Of a stretch of 64,000 bases of DNA, positions 33,653 through 42,053 are shown one piece after another (positions within the stretch are counted from its first letter, which is position 1; every line of letters begins with the position of its first letter). The notes under the pieces are model-generated. The model saw nothing but the letters and a program-made list of their open reading frames with translations. It did not search any database and was not told where the DNA came from. The DNA is from an uncultured Bacillota bacterium (GTDB lineage Bacteria > Bacillota > Dehalobacteriia > UBA7702), in contig CAKUYE010000011.1 in the NCBI GenBank assembly GCA_934702375.1, positions 1 through 64,000 on the forward strand, in the 5' to 3' direction. The translations under genes were made by a program, and so were the position numbers.

Positions 33653-34732
33653 ATGGCGAAACAAACTATTATTCCTTTCGGACCCCAGCATCCGGTTTTG
33701 CCGGAACCTGTCCATCTGGACCTCGTTTTGGAAGACGAAACTGTTGTGCAGGCCATCCCTTCGATCGGCTTCGTACACAGAGGTCTTGAAAAACTGGTGG
33801 AAAAGAAGGAATACACCGAATTAATGTATGTCACTGAAAGAATTTGCGGCATCTGCGCTTTCGGTCATAACTGGGGCTATTGCCACGCCATCGAACTTTT
33901 GATGGGTGTGGAAGTTCCGGAAAGAGCTGAATATCTCAGAACCATGTGGCATGAACTCAGCCGAGTTCACAGTCATCTGCTCTGGCTTGGGTTATTGGCC
34001 GATGCTTTCGGCTTTGAAAGCTTGTTCCAGCATTGCTGGAGACTCAGAGAAGGCGTGCTTGACCTCTTTGAAAAGACCACCGGCGGCCGTGTAATTTTCT
34101 CTGTGAACAAAATTGGTGGCGTACACCGTGATGTAAGCCCTGAAGTCCTTGCTGAAATCGCAGCACAGATGAAGAGCATGAGAAAAGAAACCGAAGAAAT
34201 CTGCGAAGTTTTCGTAAACGATCCTTCCGTTAAGAATCGTCTTGTCGGTATCGGTACCGTTACCAAAGCCGAAGCAGAAGATCTTTGTGCCGTTGGTCCC
34301 ACCGCTCGTGGTTCCGGCGTTGTTACTGATATCCGTCTCACCGGCAACGGTGTCTATGATAAACTTCATTTCGAACCCATCATCGAAGAAGGCGGCGACT
34401 GCTATGCCCGTACGATGGTTCGCGTAAGAGAACTTTATCAGTCCATGGATATGGTTGTTGAACTTTGCGGCACCATGCCCGAAGGCGAAATCGCTGTACC
34501 CGTAAAAGGCAAACCCGAAGGGGAATTCATGGCCCGTTTGGAACAGCCCCGGGGCGAAGCTTGCTACTATGTAAAGGGTAACGGTTCTAAGAACCTCGAA
34601 AGAATGAGAGTCAGAACACCTACAAACATCAACATTCCTTTCCTGGTAAAATCCCTGGAAGGTTGCGATTTGGCAGATGTTCCTGTCATCATCATTTGCA
34701 TTGACCCCTGCATCAGTTGCACAGAAAGATAA
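33653..34732 (+). CDS. echE: Ech hydrogenase large subunit E (NiFe catalytic)
   Basis: A 359-residue large subunit. The L1 motif ERICGICAFGH and the C-terminal L2 motif DPCISC provide the four Cys ligands of the Ni-Fe site. GPQHPVLPEP at the start is the 49-kDa/NuoD-like signature. The protein ends three residues after the last Cys (TER), so there is no C-terminal extension to be removed by a maturation protease, as reported for some other Ech-type enzymes. No such protease gene is in the cluster. Confidence 0.96.
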   Translation: MAKQTIIPFGPQHPVLPEPVHLDLVLEDETVVQAIPSIGFVHRGLEKLVEKKEYTELMYVTERICGICAFGHNWGYCHAIELLMGVEVPERAEYLRTMWHELSRVHSHLLWLGLLADAFGFESLFQHCWRLREGVLDLFEKTTGGRVIFSVNKIGGVHRDVSPEVLAEIAAQMKSMRKETEEICEVFVNDPSVKNRLVGIGTVTKAEAEDLCAVGPTARGSGVVTDIRLTGNGVYDKLHFEPIIEEGGDCYARTMVRVRELYQSMDMVVELCGTMPEGEIAVPVKGKPEGEFMARLEQPRGEACYYVKGNGSKNLERMRVRTPTNINIPFLVKSLEGCDLADVPVIIICIDPCISCTER

Positions 34733-34743
34733 GGAGGCACAAC

Positions 34744-35133
34744 ATGGCAGCATTTAAAATTGGTAAAGTGTTGATGAGAAGCCTCTTTGGTACACCGGCT
34801 ACCCTGATGTATCCGGTAAAGCCTGCAAAGGTTACGGAAGCAACACGCGGTCATATGACCATTAATATTGATAACTGCATCTTCTGCGGTATTTGCGGCA
34901 AAAAATGCCCCACCAACGCGATCACCGTTGACCGTGAAGCCGGTACCTGGAGCATCGCCAGAATGCAGTGCATCCAGTGCAACGCCTGCGCCGTTGCATG
35001 TAAGAAGGACGCTCTCCATATGGATCCTGTTTACACAGCTCCCAACACCGTTAAGGTTGTTGATTTGGTTCAGGGTGTTCCTCCCAAAGCAAAAAAAGCT
35101 GCTGCAGAAAAAGCTGAAAAAGCGGAAGCATAA
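34744..35133 (+). CDS. echF: Ech hydrogenase subunit F (2x[4Fe-4S] ferredoxin-like)
   Basis: A 129-residue polyferredoxin similar to NuoI. Two cluster motifs are visible: CIFCGICGKKCP and CIQCNACAVACKKDAL. It accepts electrons from soluble ferredoxin and hands them to EchC. The tail is Lys/Ala-rich. GGAGG lies 6 nt before the ATG at 34744. hypA follows after 42 bp in the same direction. Confidence 0.95.
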   Translation: MAAFKIGKVLMRSLFGTPATLMYPVKPAKVTEATRGHMTINIDNCIFCGICGKKCPTNAITVDREAGTWSIARMQCIQCNACAVACKKDALHMDPVYTAPNTVKVVDLVQGVPPKAKKAAAEKAEKAEA

Positions 35134-35175
35134 TTTCCTTTTCCTGTAACGGCAGATCTCATCTAAGGGGAAGCT

Positions 35176-35520
35176 ATGCACGAATACCCGATCACTCAAC
35201 AGATCATTAAGATTGCTGAAAACCATTGCCGGGAGGCCGGAGCGAACAAAGTTTCCGCCGTGAACCTGGTGGTGGGAGATTACTCCGGCTTTATCGGAGA
35301 TAGTATTCAGATGTATTTTGATATTATTTCCGAAGGCACCCTCTGTGACGGTGCAAAAATCAACATTCAACGTGTGAAGCCGAAACTACAGTGCCACCAA
35401 TGCGGTGCTTACTTTGAAAGAAAACTATTCTCTTTTGAATGCCCCGAGTGCGGCGGTGAGGGCGGGCCTACGGAGATCGGCAAGGAATTCTATATAGACT
35501 CCATTGAGGTCGAAACATAA
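35176..35520 (+). CDS. hypA: Hydrogenase nickel-insertion protein HypA
   Basis: A 114-residue protein starting MHEYPITQQ, with His2 for Ni binding, and a zinc site of two CxxC pairs (CHQC, CPEC) near residues 74-98. It delivers nickel to the EchE precursor with HypB. AAGGGGAAGCT precedes the ATG. It sits between echF and a pair of strong hairpins and is separated from hypB by 158 bp. Confidence 0.95.
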   Translation: MHEYPITQQIIKIAENHCREAGANKVSAVNLVVGDYSGFIGDSIQMYFDIISEGTLCDGAKINIQRVKPKLQCHQCGAYFERKLFSFECPECGGEGGPTEIGKEFYIDSIEVET

Positions 35521-35530
35521 GTTATCACTC

Positions 35531-35600
35531 GAGGGCAGGCACAACGTGCCTGCCCTCGGTTGTCGAAAGCGGCTGTGGTTGACTGCGGACGCTTTCGACA
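35531..35600 (+). terminator. Two stacked hairpins between hypA and hypB
   Basis: Hairpin 1: perfect 12-bp stem GAGGGCAGGCAC/GTGCCTGCCCTC with AAC loop (35531-35557). Hairpin 2: perfect 11-bp stem TGTCGAAAGCG/CGCTTTCGACA with an 18-nt loop (35561-35600). Neither is followed by a T-run, so they may stall, process or protect the mRNA rather than terminate it. Confidence 0.6.
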
Positions 35601-35678
35601 GCGCAATTAGAATAAAGCGTTTGCTTTCCTTACCGTGTCAGTGTAAAAGATACCATGGAATGAAAAGGAGAAACCGAT

Positions 35679-36335
35679 ATGCATGATGTAATGAAGATCG
35701 ATGTAAAAGAAAATATCCACAGTGAAAATGACCATATTGCCGAACACGTAAAAGCACACCTTAGCGAAGACGGGGTTCTTGTCGTCAATGTGATGGGCGC
35801 TCCCGGCGTCGGCAAAACCACCACATTGAAAAATATTTTCAAAAATCTCAATACCGCAAAGCCCTATGTGATCGAAGGGGATATCGAAAGCGATATCGAT
35901 ACCATCGACCTTCAAAATATGGGTGTTTCCACTTATCAAATCAATACCTTTGGCGCTTGCCATCTCGATGCACCGTTGATTCACGATGCCATTCATAAGA
36001 TCGAATTCGACCAGCCGGGGATTCTCTTTATTGAAAATATCGGCAACCTTGTCTGCCCGGCGGAATTTTCCATCGGCGAACATGTAAAAATGCTGATCAG
36101 CACCGTGACCGAAGGCAGTGACAAGCCCTATAAATATCCCCTGGCTTTTGAAAAAGCCGATATCATTTTGATCAATAAATGCGACCTTCTCCCCTATGTG
36201 GATTTTGACGAAGATTTCTTTATGAAAGGCGTTCGCGCTCAAAATAAAGATGTGCCGGTATTCAAAGTATCCGGTAAAACCGGCGAAGGCTATGCCGAAG
36301 TTGCTGCCTGGCTGGAAAACCACAGTCTTGACTAA
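35679..36335 (+). CDS. hypB: Hydrogenase nickel-incorporation GTPase HypB
   Basis: A 218-residue SIMIBI GTPase: Walker A GAPGVGKTTT, then ENIGNLVCPAEF with the metal-binding Cys and INKCDLLPY for guanine recognition. It lacks the His-rich or CxxCGC N-terminal nickel-storage stretch of some HypB. It works with HypA to insert Ni. AAGGAG precedes the ATG. Its stop overlaps an ATG of hypF. Confidence 0.96.
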   Translation: MHDVMKIDVKENIHSENDHIAEHVKAHLSEDGVLVVNVMGAPGVGKTTTLKNIFKNLNTAKPYVIEGDIESDIDTIDLQNMGVSTYQINTFGACHLDAPLIHDAIHKIEFDQPGILFIENIGNLVCPAEFSIGEHVKMLISTVTEGSDKPYKYPLAFEKADIILINKCDLLPYVDFDEDFFMKGVRAQNKDVPVFKVSGKTGEGYAEVAAWLENHSLD

Positions 36336-36346
36336 TGGGTGATATT

Positions 36347-38677
36347 ATGACCACGGAAAAAATTACGATCTGGGGGATCGTTCAGGGCGTCGGCTTTCGG
36401 CCCTTCATTGCCAAGCTCGCCGATGAGCTGGGCATGAAAGGGGAGGTTCGCAATGCCGGCGGTTTGGTGGATATTTGGGTCACCGATACGCCGGAACGCA
36501 TCGACGCCTTTGTGGATGCCATTGGCAAACGCAAACCGGAGCCGGCGGAGATCGTTCACATTCGTCGGGAGACGATGGCCCATAAGGATTTTCAGGAATT
36601 TTCCATTGTGAAAAGCGGTGAGCTGGATGATGAAGCGCCGATGATCCCGGCGGATCTTGCCCTCTGCCCCGACTGTTTGAAGGATCTCAATGATCCCGAT
36701 AACCCTCGGTATCGGCATCCCTTTATCAGCTGCATGGCCTGCGGTCCTCGATATACCATCATTGACCGGCTTCCTTATGACCGGGAAAATACCGCCATGA
36801 TCGACTTTCCCATGTGCGATTTCTGCAATGGGGAATACACCGATCGCCGGGATCGCCGTTATCATGCCCAGACGATTTCCTGTCACCATTGCGGCCCTCA
36901 GCTGAAGGTCTACGGCGGCAGTGAAGAAAAGGAAGCTGCCATTGCCAAAGCCATTGCTTTGCTGAAGGAAGATAAGATCATCGCCGTTAAGGGTGTTGGC
37001 GGTTATAACTTTATCGCATCGCCTTTTTCGGAAAAAGCCGTTGCTGACCTCCGGGCCTTAAAGGGCAGGGAAGAAAAGCCCTTTGCGGTGATGTTTTACG
37101 ATGAAGCCCAGGTGCGGGAGTATTGCTTTATGACCCCGGAGGAACGGGCTTTGCTCAACAGCTCTGCCCGGCCCATCGTGCTGTTGGAAACAAAGAAAAA
37201 TGCCTTTTCGCCGTTGGTTAACAAGACCAGCCGCTATACCGGCTCTTTTCTCCCCAGCATGGGCTTGCAATATCTACTGATTGAAGCCTGCGGTCCTCTC
37301 ATTGTGACCAGCGGCAATCTTTCGGACAGCCCTATGATCCGGGAAGATCAGAAGATGTTCGACCTCTACGAAGAGAAAAAAGAGCTGCTGGCAGCGGTGT
37401 TCTACCATGATCGCGATATCCGTCTGGTGGTGGATGACTCCGTAGTTCGGGTCATTGATAAACGCCCCCAGATGATGCGGCGCTCCAAGGGCTACGCTCC
37501 GGTACCCCTTTATATCGCCGATGATTACGCCGTGAAGAAAGAGGATATGATCCTGGCTCTGGGCGGGCAGCTGAAAGCCGCTTTTACCATGAGCAAGGGA
37601 AATTTTGCCTACGTGAGCCAGTTTTTCGGAGATCTCGATGCCGAAGAAATTCGGGAAAATTATGTGGAGAATATCGAATGGATGAAGGAACTCTTCCATA
37701 TCGAACCGAATCTTCTGGTAACGGATATGCACCCTCTGTACTTTACCTATGACTTCGCCAAGGAATACGGCGAAAAGCATAATATCCCCATCTTGCGGGT
37801 GCAGCACCATCATGCCCATGTGGCTTCGGTTATGGCGGAGCATCAGCTGAAAGGAGATGTTATCGGCGTAAGCTTTGACGGTACCGGCTACGGTGACGAC
37901 GGCACCATTTGGGGTGGTGAATTTTTCGTCTGCAACGGTGCAAAATATGCTCGAGTCGGTCATTTGCAGACCATCCCGATGATCGGCGGCGATAACTCCA
38001 TGAAAGAGGGCTGGAAAACTGCCATGTGCTATATGGCCTCCATTGGCGGTGCTGCGGAAAAATCCCCCCTTTCCGAGGACAGTCGCTACGCGGTGGTCAA
38101 AGCCGGACTGTATCACGGTATCAACGGCATTGCCAGCTCCAGTATGGGGCGGCTCTTCGATGCCATATCGGCCCTTCTCGGCATTTGCATGGAAAACCGT
38201 TACGAAGGGGAATGTGCCATTATGCTGGAAAATGCCGCAGCCCGAGCCAAACGCCTTGGATTGATTCCGCACAAAATGGTCTTTATGTATTGGAATGACG
38301 GCGGTGTATGGCAAATTTCTGCGGCGCCCATCTTCCAGGCCATCGGCCGCGGTTTGAAGGAAGGCGTCTCCGTCGATGCCATGGCCCTCGGTTTCCATGA
38401 AGCCGTTGGCGATATGATCGCCGCTTTGGCAGAAAAGATTCAGGAGGAAATCAATACCACCCAGGTGGCCTTGACCGGCGGCGTATTTCAGAATAAAATA
38501 TTAATGGAATATACATTATCCCTGTTGCGGGAAAAAGGTTTTGATGTATACTATAATGTTACCGTCGGTCCCAACGACGGCGGCATCTCTTTGGGGCAAA
38601 CTTACATTGCCATGGAATATTTGAAGGAGAGAGAAGAAAATGTGTGTAGCGATCCCGGGAAAAATCACTGCCATTGA
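36347..38677 (+). CDS. hypF: Carbamoyltransferase HypF
   Basis: A 776-residue enzyme with all family parts: acylphosphatase domain (GIVQGVGFRPF), two zinc fingers (CPDC...CMAC, CDFC...CHHC), YrdC-like domain and Kae1-like C-terminal domain (HHHAHVASVMAEH, FDGTGYGDDGTIWGGEF). It uses carbamoyl phosphate and ATP to make the cyanide ligands carried by HypE. I chose the ATG at 36347 (GGGTG before it); an ATG at 36335 overlapping the hypB stop is possible. The 3' end overlaps hypC by 38 bp. Confidence 0.96.
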   Translation: MTTEKITIWGIVQGVGFRPFIAKLADELGMKGEVRNAGGLVDIWVTDTPERIDAFVDAIGKRKPEPAEIVHIRRETMAHKDFQEFSIVKSGELDDEAPMIPADLALCPDCLKDLNDPDNPRYRHPFISCMACGPRYTIIDRLPYDRENTAMIDFPMCDFCNGEYTDRRDRRYHAQTISCHHCGPQLKVYGGSEEKEAAIAKAIALLKEDKIIAVKGVGGYNFIASPFSEKAVADLRALKGREEKPFAVMFYDEAQVREYCFMTPEERALLNSSARPIVLLETKKNAFSPLVNKTSRYTGSFLPSMGLQYLLIEACGPLIVTSGNLSDSPMIREDQKMFDLYEEKKELLAAVFYHDRDIRLVVDDSVVRVIDKRPQMMRRSKGYAPVPLYIADDYAVKKEDMILALGGQLKAAFTMSKGNFAYVSQFFGDLDAEEIRENYVENIEWMKELFHIEPNLLVTDMHPLYFTYDFAKEYGEKHNIPILRVQHHHAHVASVMAEHQLKGDVIGVSFDGTGYGDDGTIWGGEFFVCNGAKYARVGHLQTIPMIGGDNSMKEGWKTAMCYMASIGGAAEKSPLSEDSRYAVVKAGLYHGINGIASSSMGRLFDAISALLGICMENRYEGECAIMLENAAARAKRLGLIPHKMVFMYWNDGGVWQISAAPIFQAIGRGLKEGVSVDAMALGFHEAVGDMIAALAEKIQEEINTTQVALTGGVFQNKILMEYTLSLLREKGFDVYYNVTVGPNDGGISLGQTYIAMEYLKEREENVCSDPGKNHCH

Positions 38678-38852
38678 CGGCGGCACCGCCTCGGTAAGCT
38701 TTGGCGGTACGGAAATGAAGGTCAATGTCAGCATGGTTGATGCAGCCGTGGGCAAGTACGTTCTCGTTCATGCCGGCTGCGCCATTGAAGTGATGGAGGA
38801 GGATCAGGCTCAGGAGCTGATCAGCCTCTTTAAGGAATTGGAAGAGATATAA
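38640..38852 (+). CDS. hypC: Hydrogenase assembly chaperone HypC
   Basis: A 70-residue chaperone starting MCVAIPGKI, with Cys2 that binds the Fe(CN)2CO unit and the precursor large subunit. GAAGGAGAG precedes the ATG, within the end of hypF. It partners with HypD encoded 1 bp after its stop. Confidence 0.95.
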   Translation: MCVAIPGKITAIDGGTASVSFGGTEMKVNVSMVDAAVGKYVLVHAGCAIEVMEEDQAQELISLFKELEEI

Positions 38853-38853
38853 T

Positions 38854-39897
38854 ATGGATACGGAAAAAGTCATTCAATATTTGCAAAGCTACGACGGCCC
38901 TGAGGTAAAGATCATGGAGGTTTGCGGCACCCATACTTCCAGTATTTTTAAAAACGGAATCCGCAGCCTGATCTCACCGAAAATTCGCTTGATCTCCGGT
39001 CCGGGCTGTCCTGTTTGCGTAACGCCGACGGCTTTTATTGATAAGTGTATTGACTATGCCAAAAAGGAAGGGCATATCCTTTACAGCTTTGGCGATATGA
39101 TGAAGGTCCCCGGTTCCAAAGAAAGCCTCAGCATCGCCAAGGGTGAAGGCGCTAAGGTGGAGCTGATGTTTTCCCCCCTTGATGCCGTGACGGCAGCGGA
39201 AAAGGATCCGGAACACACCTATGTTATCGCAGCGGTGGGCTTTGAAACGACAATTCCCACCTATGCCGTGGCTCTGGAAGAAGCCATCAAACGGGGCGTG
39301 ACCAACTTAAAGCTGGTGACGGCACTGAAAACGACCTTTCCTGCCATTGCCTGGATTTGTGAAAATGAAAAGGATATCGATGGCTTTATCTGCCCCGGTC
39401 ATGTCAGCGTCATCACCGGCAGCGATGCCTTTGATGCCTTTGCCGAAAAATACCACAAGCCCTTTGTGGTGGCCGGCTTTGAAGGCGAGCATATTTTGGC
39501 GGTGCTTTATTACATTATGCGCCAGCTGGAGGAGGGCAAAGCCGAAGCGAAAAACCTCTACCCCAATGCGGTGCGCAATGGCGGCAATCCCAAGGCCATG
39601 GCATTGATCGAAAAATACTTTGCTCCGGGAGAAGCTACCTGGCGCGGTCTGGGCACCATCCCCGGTTCCGGGATGTATCTGAAGGATGCCTACAAGGACT
39701 ACGACGGCGGCAGCTACGGCCTTGATGCCGATGCCAAGCTCCCCAAGGCCTGCAAATGTGCGGAGGTCATCGTTGGCCGCATCAATCCCTGCGATTGCCC
39801 GATGTTTGGCAAAGCCTGCACCCCGATGGATCCTTACGGTCCCTGTATGGTTTCGGCGGAAGGTTCCTGCGGTATCTGGTATAGAAATACGATTTGA
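38854..39897 (+). CDS. hypD: Fe(CN)2CO assembly protein HypD
   Basis: A 347-residue scaffold protein. Conserved motifs are EVCGTHTSS (Cys for Fe), GPGCPVC, and the C-terminal Cys-rich cluster region (NPCDCPMFGKACTPMDPYGP) binding a [4Fe-4S] cluster. It builds the Fe(CN)2CO group with HypC and receives cyanide from HypE. Confidence 0.96.
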   Translation: MDTEKVIQYLQSYDGPEVKIMEVCGTHTSSIFKNGIRSLISPKIRLISGPGCPVCVTPTAFIDKCIDYAKKEGHILYSFGDMMKVPGSKESLSIAKGEGAKVELMFSPLDAVTAAEKDPEHTYVIAAVGFETTIPTYAVALEEAIKRGVTNLKLVTALKTTFPAIAWICENEKDIDGFICPGHVSVITGSDAFDAFAEKYHKPFVVAGFEGEHILAVLYYIMRQLEEGKAEAKNLYPNAVRNGGNPKAMALIEKYFAPGEATWRGLGTIPGSGMYLKDAYKDYDGGSYGLDADAKLPKACKCAEVIVGRINPCDCPMFGKACTPMDPYGPCMVSAEGSCGIWYRNTI

Positions 39898-39905
39898 GGT
39901 GGATT

Positions 39906-40886
39906 ATGAAAATTACAATGGCTCACGGCAGCGGCGGGAAATCCTCCGCCGAGCTGATGAAAACGGTTTTCGGAAAATATTTTAAAAATGACATCCTCGA
40001 TAAAATGGAGGATGCCGCGGTGCTGGAGATCAACGGTAAGATTGCCTTTTCCACCGACTCCTTTGTGGTCACTCCTACGGTATTCCGGGGGGGCAACATT
40101 GGTAAGCTGGCAGTTTGCGGTACCGTAAACGACCTGCTGATGATGGGGGCAAAGCCCCTCTACCTGACCTCCGCCTATATTCTGGAGGAAGGACTGGACA
40201 GCGAACTTTTGGAAACCTGCGCGGCCTCCATGGCGGAAACCGCAGCGGCGGCAGGGGTAAAGATCGTTGCCGGCGATACCAAGGTGGTGGAAGGCAACGG
40301 CGGTTTGATGATCAATACCACCGGCATCGGTGTGATCCCGGCGGATCGGGATATCAGTGCCGCCAATCTTAAGGAAGGCGATGCCATCCTTGTTTCCGGT
40401 TTCCTTGGCGACCACCATGCCTGCATCCTGAGCCACCGGATGAATCTGGATAATCAAATCGAAAGCGATTGCGCCCCTTTAAATGATATTGTCGATGCCC
40501 TCTTTGAAAACGGCATCCGGGTCAAAGCCATGCGGGATATCACCCGGGGCGGCCTCGGTACGATGCTCAACGAGCTGGCCAATACTTCCCATTGCGGCAT
40601 TGAAATCGCCGAAAAGGACATTCCCGTTCGGGAAGAGGTGCGGGGCTTCTGCGGTATTTTGGGGCTGGATCCCCTTTATATGGGCAACGAAGGCAAAATG
40701 CTGGCAGTGGTCCACGGCGAAGACGCCGAAAAGGCTCTGGCGGTGATGAAAGAGACTTGCCACGGCAAAGATGCTGTGCTTCTCGGCCATGTTACGGCGG
40801 GGAACGGCGTTGTGATGAAAACCCATTTGGGCGGCAAACGTGTCGTCGATATGCTTTATGGCGAAGGTTTGCCGAGAATTTGCTGA
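39906..40886 (+). CDS. hypE: Cyanide-forming protein HypE
   Basis: A 326-residue PurM-like enzyme. It starts MKITMAHGSGGKSS and ends GLPRIC, the C-terminal Cys that is carbamoylated by HypF and dehydrated to thiocyanate. GDTKVV and ITRGGLGTMLNE are ATP-site motifs. The ATG at 39906 follows GAGGTG; an upstream TTG at 39894 is not needed. Confidence 0.96.
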   Translation: MKITMAHGSGGKSSAELMKTVFGKYFKNDILDKMEDAAVLEINGKIAFSTDSFVVTPTVFRGGNIGKLAVCGTVNDLLMMGAKPLYLTSAYILEEGLDSELLETCAASMAETAAAAGVKIVAGDTKVVEGNGGLMINTTGIGVIPADRDISAANLKEGDAILVSGFLGDHHACILSHRMNLDNQIESDCAPLNDIVDALFENGIRVKAMRDITRGGLGTMLNELANTSHCGIEIAEKDIPVREEVRGFCGILGLDPLYMGNEGKMLAVVHGEDAEKALAVMKETCHGKDAVLLGHVTAGNGVVMKTHLGGKRVVDMLYGEGLPRIC

Positions 40887-40897
40887 TAGGTGGTAGC

Positions 40898-41845
40898 ATG
40901 AATAAAAAAATGTTGTTTCTGTTCAATATAAAAGCCGGAACCTCCGGGATTCGTACAAAAGCGGCGGATATTATCAACATTTTTACCCGGGGCGGTTACG
41001 ATGTGCTGGCTCACCCCAGCCAAAGCCCTACGGATATGGAGGAAACCATCAAGGCTCGAGGCAAAGAGTTTGACCTCGTTGTGACCTGCGGCGGCGACGG
41101 CAGTCTTAATGACACCATCAACGGGCTCCTTGCTCTGGAAGATCCCCCTGCTCTGGGGTACATTCCCACCGGTACCATGAACGATTTTGCTTCCAGTCAT
41201 CATCTTAACAGCAATATGCTGATTGCCGCTAAAGATATTGTCAGCGGCAAGGAGATTTATACCGATATCGGTTATTTCAACGGCCGTTGTTTTTCCTATG
41301 TGGCGGCTTTTGGCGCCTTTACCGATGTGGCTTACGATACGCCTCAGGCCACAAAAAATCTTTTGGGCAAAAGCGCCTATATCTTTGAAGGCATCAAGCG
41401 GTTGCCTACCATTACATCCCAGCATCTCAAGGTAGAGTGTGAGGAGCTGGAAACCGAAGGGGATTATATCTACGGTATGGTCAGCAATGCCCTTACCGTC
41501 GGCGGGATCAACATCAACAACAAGGCGCCGGTGTCCATGGACGACGGTTACTTTGAGCTGATCCTGGTGAAAAAGGGCATCAGTGAAATCTTCAATGCCC
41601 AAGTTATGCTGGCTGCCTTTGTTCAGGGTGTGGAGCATAATAAATTCATTGAATACGCCAAGACCAAACGGGTGGTTCTCACCGGCGAAGAGCCAGTCAG
41701 TTGGACGCTGGACGGTGAATACGGCGGAGATCCTACCGTAGCGGAAATCAAGTGTGTGCCGAAGCGGCTGAAGATCATGGTTCCTGATAAATTGGAGATC
41801 CACCCTCAGCGCACCAATATCTTTGGCGGCCCGATTACCCCATAA
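40898..41845 (+). CDS. Diacylglycerol/lipid kinase family protein
   Basis: A 315-residue protein of the DAGK catalytic family (YegS/BmrU/DgkB-like): FNIKAGTSG, VVTCGGDGSLND with the GGDG nucleotide loop, and GYIPTGTMNDFA. It probably phosphorylates a lipid. It follows hypE by 11 bp and likely shares its transcript but has no evident link to hydrogenase assembly. Start ATG after AGGTGGTAG; a longer frame upstream overlaps hypE out of frame. Confidence 0.88.
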   Translation: MNKKMLFLFNIKAGTSGIRTKAADIINIFTRGGYDVLAHPSQSPTDMEETIKARGKEFDLVVTCGGDGSLNDTINGLLALEDPPALGYIPTGTMNDFASSHHLNSNMLIAAKDIVSGKEIYTDIGYFNGRCFSYVAAFGAFTDVAYDTPQATKNLLGKSAYIFEGIKRLPTITSQHLKVECEELETEGDYIYGMVSNALTVGGININNKAPVSMDDGYFELILVKKGISEIFNAQVMLAAFVQGVEHNKFIEYAKTKRVVLTGEEPVSWTLDGEYGGDPTVAEIKCVPKRLKIMVPDKLEIHPQRTNIFGGPITP

Positions 41846-41862
41846 TTTCATGAAATAAAGGA

Positions 41863-41912
41863 AACCGACGCAAGCTATGCCCGGAAGGGACAGAAGCTGC
41901 GTCGGCTTTTTA
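41863..41912 (+). terminator. Terminator of hyp operon
   Basis: Stem AACCGACGCAAGCT/AGCTGCGTCGGCTT, one mismatch region, followed by TTTTTAT. Confidence 0.8.
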
Positions 41913-41924
41913 TAAACATCATGA

Positions 41925-42043
41925 CTTTCGAAACTTAAAAATTTTTTCATTTTCGAAAGGGAAGGGTTGCATAGAATGAAGATAAATTGTATACTATAGA
42001 TATAAACGATTTCGAAACTTTAAAAATTTTTCATTTTCGAAAG
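41925..42043 (+). promoter_or_regulatory. Promoter flanked by twin palindromes
   Basis: TTGCAT (41967-41972), 17 bp, TATACT (41990-41995) is a sigma-A promoter. It is flanked by two nearly identical imperfect palindromes, 41925-41959 and 42010-42043, each with TTTCGAAA near its left end and TTTCGAAAG at its right end and an AAAATTTTT core. The downstream copy runs to 10 bp before the ATPase ATG. This looks like a twin-operator control site. Confidence 0.55.
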
Positions 42044-42053
42044 TGAGATTCCA

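Noticed and set aside
40757..40897. N-terminal extension of the lipid-kinase-like gene
   Set aside because: The extension reads the hypE 3' end in another frame; the ATG at 40898 has a proper ribosome site and the family's usual start.
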